12,233 nt of DNA from Euryarchaeota archaeon UBA106 (GCA_002502365.1 DAOJ01000060.1:1-12233); one strand, 5' to 3'; positions 1-7,531 are shown, counted from the stretch's first letter. The notes: generated by a model not told the origin, from the sequence alone. Numbers and translations: made by a program.

Positions 1-315
1 CTCGATAGCCGCGAGTAATTCAGCTCCGGGTTTTTCTCCTGTTTCCATACCCATCCGTCTCTGTTGTGCGGCCAGAGCAGATTGTAGCAATATCATTGCA
101 GCCTTTCCTTCACTGATTATTTTCAATAGGTCGTCATTATCCAAATCGTCAGGCTGTTGTAATGACCTCAACCTAGAATCACAGAGCTCAACTGCAACCA
201 AGTTTGGTTTCCATTCCTCTATTTGTTCTCTAACTAATTCCACTGATGCAGTACTAACGTGAGCCGTTCCGATGATTCGTAAATTATCGTCGATATCAAC
301 TATATTCTGCCCCAT
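1..315 (-). CDS. TraB/PrgY family protein, N-terminal part (runs off the left edge)
   Basis: The minus strand is open from an ATG at 315 to the window edge, giving 105 residues with no stop. The N-terminus carries GTAHVS at residues 16-21, then VAVELCDSR at about 40-48, and GEKPGAELLAAI at about 93-104. These match the conserved blocks of the TraB/PrgY (pheromone shutdown) family, which use a Gx2-type histidine and glutamate motif set. Archaeal members usually carry C-terminal membrane helices; that part would lie beyond the edge. The biochemical role of archaeal members is not established. It follows folP on the same strand with a 9-nt gap, and the folP stop TGA is part of its Shine-Dalgarno (TGAGGTGA, 4 nt before the ATG), so the two are very likely co-transcribed and translationally coupled. 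Family call is confident; function is unknown. Confidence 0.82.
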   Translation of the reverse strand, partial: MGQNIVDIDDNLRIIGTAHVSTASVELVREQIEEWKPNLVAVELCDSRLRSLQQPDDLDNDDLLKIISEGKAAMILLQSALAAQQRRMGMETGEKPGAELLAAIE

Positions 316-324
316 CAAATCACC

Positions 325-1158
325 TCAATCGATTGCTCGCATAGCCGCATACATGTCTGCGTGCTCACGCACATCGTGTACCCTGATGATATCGACTCCT
401 TTGGATGGAGCCATTGCGGCGATTCCCAAACTTCCGGATAACCTCTCTTCACTATCGTGCCGGCCGAGCAAATCTGCAAACATACGTTTCCGACTAACTC
501 CCCACATAAGCTGCATATTTTGCGTGGGGACAATTTCTTTTCCTGCTGCCAATAATGATAGATTGTGCTCTAGTAATTTGCCAAATCCTATTCCTGGGTC
601 AGTTACAATCATTTCAGGATTTAATCCTAAATCGACTAACTTTCTGGCTGTTTTTTCAAGCCTTTCACGAACTTCTGATACTACATCACCGTAACTTGGG
701 TTTTTTTGCATATTTTCTGGTAATCCTTGCATATGCATTATACAAACAGGACATTTTTTTCCTATGATTACATCAGCCATATTCGGGTCGGATAAGGAAC
801 TTACATCATTCACCATATCTGCCCCTAAATTTAGAGCGGCCTCAGCCACAGAAGCATGTCTGGTATCTATTGAGATTCCAACATTAGGAAGAGCGGTTCT
901 AACCGCCTTAATTACAGGTAATACCCTATTCATTTCTTCATCTAAGGTTACAGGTTCTGCCCCTGGTCTTGTAGACTCGCCGCCAATATCTAGCCAATCT
1001 GCCCCCTCCTCTACCATTTGCTTGGCACGTGATATTGCATCGTCGACCGAATCAACTCTTGAATCAGCATGAAATGAGTCAGGGGTTATGTTGAGAATCC
1101 CCATAATTCTTGGAAAACCATCGCTTCGGCGATTTAGAATAGGTCTCCAGTCGGCCAT
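325..1158 (-). CDS. folP: Dihydropteroate synthase
   Basis: This cytosolic enzyme joins 6-hydroxymethyl-7,8-dihydropterin pyrophosphate to p-aminobenzoate to make 7,8-dihydropteroate in folate synthesis. The 277-residue protein has normal family length and all DHPS blocks in order: GILNITPDSF (20-29), DIGGESTRPGA (57-67), ISIDTR (95-100), VNDVSSL (116-122), IMHMQGLPENMQ (140-151), DPGIGFGK (187-194), GVSRKR (220-225) and RVHDVREH (259-266). The frame stays open 48 codons further upstream. I chose the ATG at 1158 because it sits 5 nt after GGGAGGT (1164-1170) and because the longer version would run into the divergent gene at 1214. This is the standard bacterial-type enzyme, not the unrelated solution found in many methanogens. 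It is followed directly by the TraB-family gene. Confidence 0.95.
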   Translation of the reverse strand: MADWRPILNRRSDGFPRIMGILNITPDSFHADSRVDSVDDAISRAKQMVEEGADWLDIGGESTRPGAEPVTLDEEMNRVLPVIKAVRTALPNVGISIDTRHASVAEAALNLGADMVNDVSSLSDPNMADVIIGKKCPVCIMHMQGLPENMQKNPSYGDVVSEVRERLEKTARKLVDLGLNPEMIVTDPGIGFGKLLEHNLSLLAAGKEIVPTQNMQLMWGVSRKRMFADLLGRHDSEERLSGSLGIAAMAPSKGVDIIRVHDVREHADMYAAMRAID

Positions 1159-1163
1159 TTCAG

Positions 1164-1170
1164 ACCTCCC
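1164..1170 (-). promoter_or_regulatory. Strong Shine-Dalgarno deciding the folP start
   Basis: On the minus strand GGGAGGT lies 5 nt before the ATG at 1158. It is close to a perfect anti-16S match and fixes that ATG as the folP start, against the 48-codon longer open frame. Confidence 0.7.
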
Positions 1171-1179
1171 ATTAGACGT

Positions 1180-1191
1180 ATCCTTTATGAT
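1180..1191. promoter_or_regulatory. Shared A/T box between divergent folP and the membrane-protein operon (candidate TATA element)
   Basis: The 55-bp spacer between the two start codons holds one A/T-rich core, ATCCTTTATGAT (TTTATGA at 1184-1190). On the plus strand its centre is about 27 nt before the ATG at 1214, the distance expected for a TATA box of a leaderless or near-leaderless archaeal transcript. Read on the minus strand (ATCATAAAGGAT) it is about 29 nt before the folP ATG. The core is nearly palindromic, so it could serve both directions. Position and composition are seen; function is inferred. Confidence 0.4.
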
Positions 1192-1213
1192 GTGACGGAG
1201 CGGCAATCCCTCA

Positions 1214-1882
1214 ATGGTTATGGGCGAGGAGCCTAATGATAGGGGAGAAATTCCCTCGCAACAGGGCATTGCGGCTGCTGCAAAAGAGGAATTGCCCTCC
1301 AATGATGCACTCGAGCTAATGGAGTCAATTCTTCAACGTCTTCAACCTAAAGATAGGCATGAAATCCGAGATATGATTACTAATCGTGGATGGTTATCAG
1401 GTGTATTATTGATGATGTCGGGTTTATTCTGGTGGATTTCTGTCCAGAAGGGTTCTGATGCTCTAAATAACGCAGACATCCCAATCTCCCTTTTGGGTGA
1501 TTTTGAATTTTCTGCACTAGCAAAAATTGTGCCAATCATTGTTTTCTTTGCTACCGTAGTTTGGAGTGTTGGGAGAGAAAGAGGTCATGCTCCGATGTCT
1601 AACATAGGAGGTTTGCTAGTAGTTCTTGCTTTGTATTACATACTAGAGCCAATTGGTTTTGCTCTACTTACCGACCAAGTTAGCAATCAAACTGCCATTT
1701 TTGGCACATTACGTCTTCTCGCATTAGCCGTTATGATACATTATTCAGCCAAGTTATTCATCGATGCTTGGCTTCTTCAGTGGGTAAGATTGCAAATGAT
1801 ACACATGCCTGTAGATTTAATCCCGCAATTCAATGACTCATCTGATATGAGTCAGGCTGATGAAGTCGGGCCTTCCGCATAA
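1214..1882 (+). CDS. Four-helix membrane protein of unknown function, first gene of the carAB operon
   Basis: I do not recognise this 222-residue protein. A hydrophilic, acidic N-terminus of about 58 residues is predicted to be soluble. Hydrophobic segments follow at about 60-78 (with FWW), 102-119, 131-152 and 162-188, so four membrane passes are likely. The tail after residue 190 is polar and acidic. The start is either the ATG at 1214 or the one two codons later at 1220. There is no good Shine-Dalgarno (only GGAG 13 nt upstream), but a TATA-like box at 1184-1190 suits leaderless initiation. It ends 5 nt before trm56, and the run continues through carA and carB, so it heads a five-gene transcription unit. 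Its link to tRNA modification or pyrimidine synthesis is not evident from the sequence. Confidence 0.75.
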   Translation: MVMGEEPNDRGEIPSQQGIAAAAKEELPSNDALELMESILQRLQPKDRHEIRDMITNRGWLSGVLLMMSGLFWWISVQKGSDALNNADIPISLLGDFEFSALAKIVPIIVFFATVVWSVGRERGHAPMSNIGGLLVVLALYYILEPIGFALLTDQVSNQTAIFGTLRLLALAVMIHYSAKLFIDAWLLQWVRLQMIHMPVDLIPQFNDSSDMSQADEVGPSA

Positions 1883-1887
1883 TCTAC

Positions 1888-2451
1888 ATGAGCGTCCCTC
1901 GCCAAAGGATTTCAGTCCTCAGACTGGGTCATAGAAGGGAACGTGATAAACGAATAACAAGTCACCTTGGTTTGACCGCCAGAGCATTTGGGGCAGACGA
2001 AATTATTTTGTCCGGTGAAGAAGATAGCTCAGCACTTGAAACATGGAATTCCGTAACCGAAAGGTTTGGCGGAGAATTCGCGTGTAGATATGAACCTAAA
2101 CCACTGTCTTTTCTTCGTCGATTTTCCCAAGATGCCGGAGATGGGGAACCAGGTCAAATAGTACATCTTACCATGTATGGAGAGTCTTGGAGAGAATCGA
2201 TTGAATCAATTGAAAGTGATCGCCCAATGGTTATTGTTGTTGGAGGCACTAAGGTTCCAGGTGAAGTTTTTAGGTTGGCAAATTACAATATTTCCATCGG
2301 TAACCAGCCTCATTCAGAAGTTTCAGCGCTTGGTGTATTCCTTCAATCATTAATTGGTCAAATCGATGAATCCAAGCACTTTCAAGGTGGGGAAATTCAG
2401 GTAGTCCCTAGTGTAGATAGAAAGCAGGTAATCAGTCTAGAAGAAGAGTGA
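1888..2451 (+). CDS. trm56: tRNA (cytidine(56)-2'-O)-methyltransferase, aTrm56
   Basis: This SPOUT-class, SAM-dependent enzyme 2'-O-methylates C56 in the T-loop of archaeal tRNAs, a position normally handled by a guide RNA only where this protein is missing. The 187-residue protein has the typical length. It opens with VLRLGHRRERDKR (10-22), followed by LTARAFGADEI (29-39), then IVHLTMYG (91-98), VIVVGGTKVPGEV (115-127) and the knot segment IGNQPHSEVSALGVFL (137-152), which forms the SAM pocket of the family. It starts 5 nt after the membrane-protein stop. Its TGA overlaps the GTG proposed as carA start (GTGA), the classic 4-nt coupling overlap. There is no recognisable Shine-Dalgarno, so translation probably depends on the upstream gene. 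The family is archaeal, which supports the domain assignment. Confidence 0.93.
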   Translation: MSVPRQRISVLRLGHRRERDKRITSHLGLTARAFGADEIILSGEEDSSALETWNSVTERFGGEFACRYEPKPLSFLRRFSQDAGDGEPGQIVHLTMYGESWRESIESIESDRPMVIVVGGTKVPGEVFRLANYNISIGNQPHSEVSALGVFLQSLIGQIDESKHFQGGEIQVVPSVDRKQVISLEEE

Positions 2452-3821
2452 AATCACTCTCAATGATTAATAGGCTCTTTCGGGCAGCATCGCTGATGTC
2501 GGAGAACCCTCCCGGCAGGGGATTCATTCCCGGCGCTGGGGTTTCAGGAGTTACCGAACCCCCTATTTTCCCTGATGCTGCCGATGCATTACTAGATTCT
2601 AATGCACCAGAGCCCGCTTCAGGAGCTGATGGTTTACTGCTTTTAGCCGATGGAACACGGTACAAAGGGCGATTATTTGGCGCGCCGGTGATTGCAGAGG
2701 GCGAGTTGGTTTTCACTACTGGTATGGCTGGATATCAAGAGAGCCTCACCGACCCTTCCTTTGCAGGACAGGTCCTTACCTTCACTTGGCCATTACTAGG
2801 GAATTATGGAGTCCATCCTGGAACTTCCGAATCAGCAGGCGTTTGGCCAAGAGGGGTTGTCTGCAGACAATTGATGGAAGTACCAGACCATAGAGATTCA
2901 ATTGGTAGTGTCCATGATTTTCTTTTTGCTCACGGTGTTCCCGGAATACAAGATATAGACACTAGAGAATTGACTCGTAGAGTCAGAGAACACGGAACGG
3001 TTCTGTGTATTTTTGGCCCTGCAGAAGCAGAGAGGGAAATGCTAGTTCGTCTTGATGAAATGACACCCCCAGACGCAGAGGATTTAGTGGCAGAAGTGAC
3101 TTGTGAAAATGCAGTCATAATCAACCCCGGGGCGACAGATAAGGAAGGTAAACCTCTTCCTAGACTTGCAGCAATTGATTGTGGTGTAAAGTACAATATT
3201 TTGCGAGAACTATCTCAACGTTTTGAGGTTGTATGGTGTCCTGCCACAACAACATTCGATGAGATATTGAAGTGGGAACCCGACGCATTTTTCGCCTCAA
3301 ATGGGCCAGGTGACCCTGCTCATCCAGGTGCTGCAAAAACTGCGAGAGATAGTTTATCCTCGGCGGTTAAAGCAGGTTTGCCAGTAATGGGTATTTGTCT
3401 AGGCCATCAATTAATGGGATTGGCTGCTGGCCTTCGTACCTACAAACTTAGATATGGTCACAGAGGTTCTAACCAGCCTGTAGTTGACTTAGAAACTGGT
3501 AGAGTGTATATCACTAGTCAAAATCATGGATTCGCAGTCGAGGATCCAGAAAAAGGAATGCTCGCACCACACCCATCTGGTGTTTGTTCGGCACGCGGAG
3601 GTAACGAACTAGATGCTCCATTCAAGGTCAGGCACGTTAATGCAAATGATAGAACGGTAGAAGGTTTGGATTTGATTGGAAAGAGGGCATTTACAGTTCA
3701 GTATCATCCTGAGGCTTGCCCTGGCCCACATGATGCTTCACCCTTGTTCGATAGATTCGCTAGTATGGTAAATGACCATTTAGCAGGAATTCCTATTCCT
3801 ACATCTGGGGGCGAAAATTAA
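2448..3821 (+). CDS. carA: Carbamoyl-phosphate synthase small (glutaminase) subunit
   Basis: CarA hydrolyses glutamine and channels ammonia to CarB for carbamoyl phosphate, the precursor of pyrimidines and arginine. The N-terminal CarA domain begins near residue 62 (LLLADGTRYKGRLFG), with GMAGYQESLTDPS at 92-104. The class I glutaminase follows: NGPGDPAH (285-292), GICLGHQ with the nucleophile Cys317, and QYHPEACPGPHDA with His420 and Glu422 completing the triad. From the GTG at 2448 the protein is 457 residues, against about 360-380 for the family. The extra 45-60 N-terminal residues are rich in Pro, Gly and Ala. ATG codons at 2463 and 2496 are alternatives, but no ATG, GTG or TTG exists between 2499 and the conserved domain, so some extension remains whichever is used. 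The GTG overlaps the trm56 stop by 4 nt, and the TAA overlaps the carB ATG by 1 nt. Confidence 0.95.
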   Translation: MKSLSMINRLFRAASLMSENPPGRGFIPGAGVSGVTEPPIFPDAADALLDSNAPEPASGADGLLLLADGTRYKGRLFGAPVIAEGELVFTTGMAGYQESLTDPSFAGQVLTFTWPLLGNYGVHPGTSESAGVWPRGVVCRQLMEVPDHRDSIGSVHDFLFAHGVPGIQDIDTRELTRRVREHGTVLCIFGPAEAEREMLVRLDEMTPPDAEDLVAEVTCENAVIINPGATDKEGKPLPRLAAIDCGVKYNILRELSQRFEVVWCPATTTFDEILKWEPDAFFASNGPGDPAHPGAAKTARDSLSSAVKAGLPVMGICLGHQLMGLAAGLRTYKLRYGHRGSNQPVVDLETGRVYITSQNHGFAVEDPEKGMLAPHPSGVCSARGGNELDAPFKVRHVNANDRTVEGLDLIGKRAFTVQYHPEACPGPHDASPLFDRFASMVNDHLAGIPIPTSGGEN

Positions 3822-6800
3822 TGCCTCGTCGAGATGATTTGAAACGAATTGTAATTTTAGGAAGTGGACCGATTCGAATTGGTCAAGCAGCTGAATTCGA
3901 TTTTTCAGGCAGTCAGGCATGCCGAGCATTAAGGGCCGATGGTTACGAAGTAATTCTGATTAATTCAAATCCGGCAACAATCCAAAATGATCCTGAAATG
4001 GCTGATAGAATATACATCGAACCGTTACTTCCCGAAGTAGTCAAGAGAATTTTAGAAATTGAAAAACCAGATGCTCTACTTGCTGGAATGGGTGGTCAAA
4101 CTGCTCTCAACATTGCTTCCGCACTTGCACATGATGGTAGCTTAGACGAATTAAATGTGGAGTTAATAGGCTGTGATTTAGTATCAATCGATGAAGCTGA
4201 AGACAGAGATTTATTCAAACAAGTTTGCGAGGAAATAGATCTTCCTGTCTGTAAGGCGATAGCATGTGATTCCATCGAGGCAGTCATTGAAGCTGCGGAT
4301 TCACTCGGTGGTTTTCCTCTATTAATTCGTCCCGCTTTTACTCTAGGAGGCCTTGGTGGAGGCACCGCTCATAATATGGGTGAATTAGTCGAAATCGCCA
4401 GCCAAGGTATACTACATTCTGCTATAGGGCAAGTACTCATTGAAGAAAGCATACTTGGTTGGCAAGAACATGAATACGAAGTTATGAGAGATGGCGCAGA
4501 CAATGCAATCATTGTCTGCACTATGGAAAATATTGACCCGATGGGCGTACATACTGGTGAATCGGTGGTCGTAGCTCCTCAACAGACACTTTCAGATAGA
4601 GATCATCAGATGTTACGTGATGCTGCTCTTCGCTTAATCAGGAGATTGAACATCAAGGGTGGTTGTAATGTTCAATTTGCTGTCGAGCAGTCTACAGGCG
4701 ATTATCGAGTGATAGAAGTCAATCCAAGAGTTTCAAGGTCATCCGCTTTAGCAAGTAAAGCCACAGGTTATCCAATAGCTAGAATGGCAGCCCTAATCGC
4801 AGTAGGCTATACTTTAGATGAGTTACCGAACCCAATTACAGGTGAAGGGACAACTGCTGCTTTCGAACCGACATTAGATTATTGTGTTGTGAAAATTCCT
4901 CGCTGGCCTTTTGATAAATTCAGGACCGCAGATAGAACTATCGGGACTTCCATGAAGTCTACGGGAGAAGTAATGGCAATTGGGCGCTGTTTTGAGGAAG
5001 CCTTCCTCAAGGCCTGGGCGAGTTTGGAGTATGGTCAACCCCATCCTAGACCATTGACCATGGCGGATGCATCAGGAGGTGAGACTATGGATGACAGAGC
5101 AAGCGAACCATTGCCTGAAGCACTTCTAATTGATTGGCTTAGGATTCCAACTGATAGAAGAATGGGTGCGCTATTTGAGGCATTTAGAAGGGGGTACTCA
5201 ATTGAAGATGTGCGGGATGTTTCTGGTGGAGTCACTCGTTGGTTCCTACACCGCTTTGAGAAAATGGCGGCACTTGAAACAGAAATACGTGCAGCAGGAG
5301 AATTGGGCATGAAAGCTGCAGATATCCCTATTGGAGAAATGCGAAGGTGGAAGGGAGCCGGCTTTACTGACTTACATATCGCAGATGCACTTGCTGGATT
5401 CCCTGCGAGTGGATTCAAATCATTACCGAAGAAATCAGATGAGGATGCAGTAATGAGGCGAAGGCATGAGTTAGAAATTCATCCGCGATTCCGTATGGTA
5501 GACTCTTGCGCGGCTGAGTTTGCAGCAGTAACACCGTACTATTATGCAACCTACGAAGGAGGATCGGCTCCAACTGGAATTGACTATGTCCCAGGTCTCG
5601 AGAATTTTACGAAACAACGCATAGTTGTTGTTGGCAGTGGTCCAATTAGAATTGGACAAGGTATAGAATTCGACTATGGTTGTGTTCATGCGGTCGGGGC
5701 AATCAGAGACTTAGGGCATGAGGCCATTATCATCAATAACAACCCTGAAACGGTTTCCACTGATTTCGATACAAGCGATAGACTTTATTTTGATCCATTA
5801 ACATTAGAACACTCAGCAGAAGTGTTACTTCGTGAGAAAGCCCATGGAATTTTACTTCAATTCGGTGGCCAAACCGCAATTAATCTGGCTCTTCCATTAG
5901 CGGGAAGGTTGCCTCATTTGGAGGGTATGGGGCTTAACTTAGCGATGCAGGGGACAACTCCCGACGCGGTTGATGAAGCGAGTGATAGGGAACGCTTCGA
6001 GGAATTTGCAAAAAGGGTAGGGTTGAGGATGCCAAATGGTAGAACAGCAAGCACACCAGAAGAAGTTAGAGAAGCGGTTCAAGAGATTGGTTATCCAGTA
6101 CTGATTCGCCCTTCCTATGTTCTCGGCGGCCGCGGTATGGAAATTTTATCCAATAATAGGCAATTAGATGCATATATGGAGGAAGCGTATCTTTCTCCTG
6201 AAAGGCCATTATTGGTAGACGAGTATCTGGGTAATGCAATGGAATTAGATGTCGACGCAGTTTGTGATGGAACCGAGGTTCTAATCGGTGCGATTATGGA
6301 GCATCTCGAAGAGGCAGGAATTCATTCTGGAGATTCAACTTGTTTTATTCCCCCTCAAAATATCTCAAAGAAAATTTTAGCCCAAGTCGAAGATTGGACC
6401 AAAAAAATTGGAATTCAGTTAGGAATCAAGGGTTGCTTCAATATTCAATATGCAATTCGGGGAGAGACTTTGTACGTTCTAGAAGTCAACCCTCGTGGGT
6501 CTAGAACATTTCCATTTGTCGCTAAGGCTACGGGTGTTCCTTTAGCTAGAATAGCTGCTAGACTAACTCTGGGAGAAAAATTGGCCGACCTTGATTTCCC
6601 CGAACCACAGAGCGAAGCGGTTTGTGTAAAAGCCCCTGTTTTCCCATTCATAAAACTACGAGGACTAGACCCTGCGCCAGGTCCGGAAATGAAGAGTACT
6701 GGAGAGGTTATGGGGAGTCACAAGCGTGCAGCAGCAGCTTATCTCAAGGCACGCTTGGCAACCGAACTTCCGGTGCCAATAGAAGGTGGTGTATACATCA

Positions 6801-7189
6801 CGGTCAAGAATGCTGACAAACACGATGTAATTCCTTTGGCTCAGGAATTGGAGGAGATGGGCTTTACAATTTATGCAACAAGGGGGACTGCTCACGTTCT
6901 CAGAGATTCAGGCGGTGTAGATGTGCAGACCTGTTATCGAATTACTGAGGGACTTACTCCCGATGCACTCGATCTTATGAGGCAGGGTAAAATTCACCTA
7001 ATTATCAATACACCAAGAAATACCGGTGGAGCCGTTTTAGATGGAAATATGATGCGTAGGTTAGCCGTCGAGCTAAACATTCCGTTTGTTACCACTATGG
7101 CCGGTGCCCGTATGGAAGTGCAAGCAATTGCAGAAGCGAAAGAGGGTATTCCCGAGCCAAGATTACTGGATATCGCTATTCTAAATTAA
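3821..7189 (+). CDS. carB: Carbamoyl-phosphate synthase large subunit
   Basis: CarB makes carbamoyl phosphate from bicarbonate, ammonia and two ATP, in complex with CarA. The two homologous halves are visible: the first ATP-grasp half opens with ILGSGPIRIGQAAEFDFSG (12-30) and GGQTALN (91-97), with EVNPRVSRSSAL (299-310). The second half opens with VVVGSGPIRIGQGIEFDYG (602-620) and contains FGGQTAIN and EVNPRGSRTFPF. A C-terminal MGS-like regulatory domain (roughly 985-1122) has YATRGTAHVL and LIINTPRN. It is 1122 residues, compared with about 1073 in Escherichia coli. By eye the excess sits mostly in the middle oligomerisation region (about 400-600), for example around PHPRPLTMADASGG. The start ATG overlaps the carA stop (TAATG) with a G-rich GGGGGCG about 8 nt upstream. 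Full length and apparently intact. Confidence 0.97.
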   Translation: MPRRDDLKRIVILGSGPIRIGQAAEFDFSGSQACRALRADGYEVILINSNPATIQNDPEMADRIYIEPLLPEVVKRILEIEKPDALLAGMGGQTALNIASALAHDGSLDELNVELIGCDLVSIDEAEDRDLFKQVCEEIDLPVCKAIACDSIEAVIEAADSLGGFPLLIRPAFTLGGLGGGTAHNMGELVEIASQGILHSAIGQVLIEESILGWQEHEYEVMRDGADNAIIVCTMENIDPMGVHTGESVVVAPQQTLSDRDHQMLRDAALRLIRRLNIKGGCNVQFAVEQSTGDYRVIEVNPRVSRSSALASKATGYPIARMAALIAVGYTLDELPNPITGEGTTAAFEPTLDYCVVKIPRWPFDKFRTADRTIGTSMKSTGEVMAIGRCFEEAFLKAWASLEYGQPHPRPLTMADASGGETMDDRASEPLPEALLIDWLRIPTDRRMGALFEAFRRGYSIEDVRDVSGGVTRWFLHRFEKMAALETEIRAAGELGMKAADIPIGEMRRWKGAGFTDLHIADALAGFPASGFKSLPKKSDEDAVMRRRHELEIHPRFRMVDSCAAEFAAVTPYYYATYEGGSAPTGIDYVPGLENFTKQRIVVVGSGPIRIGQGIEFDYGCVHAVGAIRDLGHEAIIINNNPETVSTDFDTSDRLYFDPLTLEHSAEVLLREKAHGILLQFGGQTAINLALPLAGRLPHLEGMGLNLAMQGTTPDAVDEASDRERFEEFAKRVGLRMPNGRTASTPEEVREAVQEIGYPVLIRPSYVLGGRGMEILSNNRQLDAYMEEAYLSPERPLLVDEYLGNAMELDVDAVCDGTEVLIGAIMEHLEEAGIHSGDSTCFIPPQNISKKILAQVEDWTKKIGIQLGIKGCFNIQYAIRGETLYVLEVNPRGSRTFPFVAKATGVPLARIAARLTLGEKLADLDFPEPQSEAVCVKAPVFPFIKLRGLDPAPGPEMKSTGEVMGSHKRAAAAYLKARLATELPVPIEGGVYITVKNADKHDVIPLAQELEEMGFTIYATRGTAHVLRDSGGVDVQTCYRITEGLTPDALDLMRQGKIHLIINTPRNTGGAVLDGNMMRRLAVELNIPFVTTMAGARMEVQAIAEAKEGIPEPRLLDIAILN

Positions 7190-7201
7190 GGATGTGGGAA
7201 A
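7187..7201 (+). promoter_or_regulatory. carB stop embedded in a Shine-Dalgarno-like TAAGGA, with no ATG or GTG in the expected frame
   Basis: TAAGGATGTGG follows carB with the same stop-in-Shine-Dalgarno design seen at the folP/TraB, gfcR/lysS and PCD/ferredoxin junctions. There the start lies 12-13 nt after the first base of the stop. Here that distance falls on AAAATC at 7199-7204, so a start near ATC 7202 would fit the pattern. An ATG at 7192 is out of frame with the FUN14-type reading frame. Confidence 0.35.
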
Positions 7202-7531
7202 ATCGAAATTATCACAAACTACGGATTAAAGGGAATTTTAGGGTTCTTTTTGGGGGCTACTGCTGCATTTTTAGTTAGCATATCATTGAAAGCCATGAGG
7301 ATTATCGCTTTGGCTCAAGCAGCATTTTTGGGATTCCTAGCAATTTCAGGCATAATCACAATCAACTTTGGTCGTCTTCTAGAAATAATAACCGATATTG
7401 TTAGCTGGCTCGCAAACTCACTTGAATCGATTTTTTCTTCGATATTGGAATTAGGTTCTTTTGGAGCCGGTTTTGCTGGAGGATTCATCGGCACTACTGT
7501 ACTTTTAGAAGCGTTAAATGATGATGCTTGA
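7202..7531 (+). CDS. FUN14-type small membrane protein, start uncertain
   Basis: The frame encodes a Gly-rich hydrophobic protein. Read from 7202 (109 residues) it has YGLKGILGFFLGATAAFLV (7-25), a second hydrophobic stretch at about 33-55 ending ISGIITINF, an amphipathic middle, and a C-terminal GFAGGFIGTTVLLEAL (90-105). This glycine pattern and arrangement resemble the FUN14 family, whose prokaryotic members are poorly characterised membrane proteins. The start is a problem: the frame contains no ATG or GTG between the carB stop and the first helix. The nearest accepted start, TTG at 7250, would cut the family region, removing the first conserved glycines. Possible readings are initiation at ATC 7202 (9 nt after AAGGA), a base error or change from ATG, or one extra A in the run 7199-7202, which would join ATG 7192 in frame. 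It ends 1 nt from the convergent lysS stop. Confidence 0.6.
   Translation: MEIITNYGLKGILGFFLGATAAFLVSISLKAMRIIALAQAAFLGFLAISGIITINFGRLLEIITDIVSWLANSLESIFSSILELGSFGAGFAGGFIGTTVLLEALNDDA

Noticed and set aside
272..1072. Plus-strand open frames opposite folP
   Set aside because: They mirror the conserved folP coding strand, have Ser/Thr/Pro-rich antisense-like composition and match no family.
1159..1302. 48-codon N-terminal extension of folP
   Set aside because: It lacks DHPS similarity, covers the divergent gene's promoter and 5' end, and the ATG at 1158 has a strong Shine-Dalgarno.
2507..2520. CCCT/AGGG mini-hairpin in the carA extension
   Set aside because: Only 4 bp of stem inside G+C-rich coding sequence; expected by chance.
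2432..2716. Minus-strand 94-residue frame opposite the carA N-terminus
   Set aside because: Antisense shadow of the G+C-rich carA extension with no start signal or recognisable domain.
7192..7278. Short frame from ATG 7192 after carB
   Set aside because: It stops after about 28 codons and the peptide has no family features; its ATG matters only as a possible frameshifted start of the FUN14-type gene.
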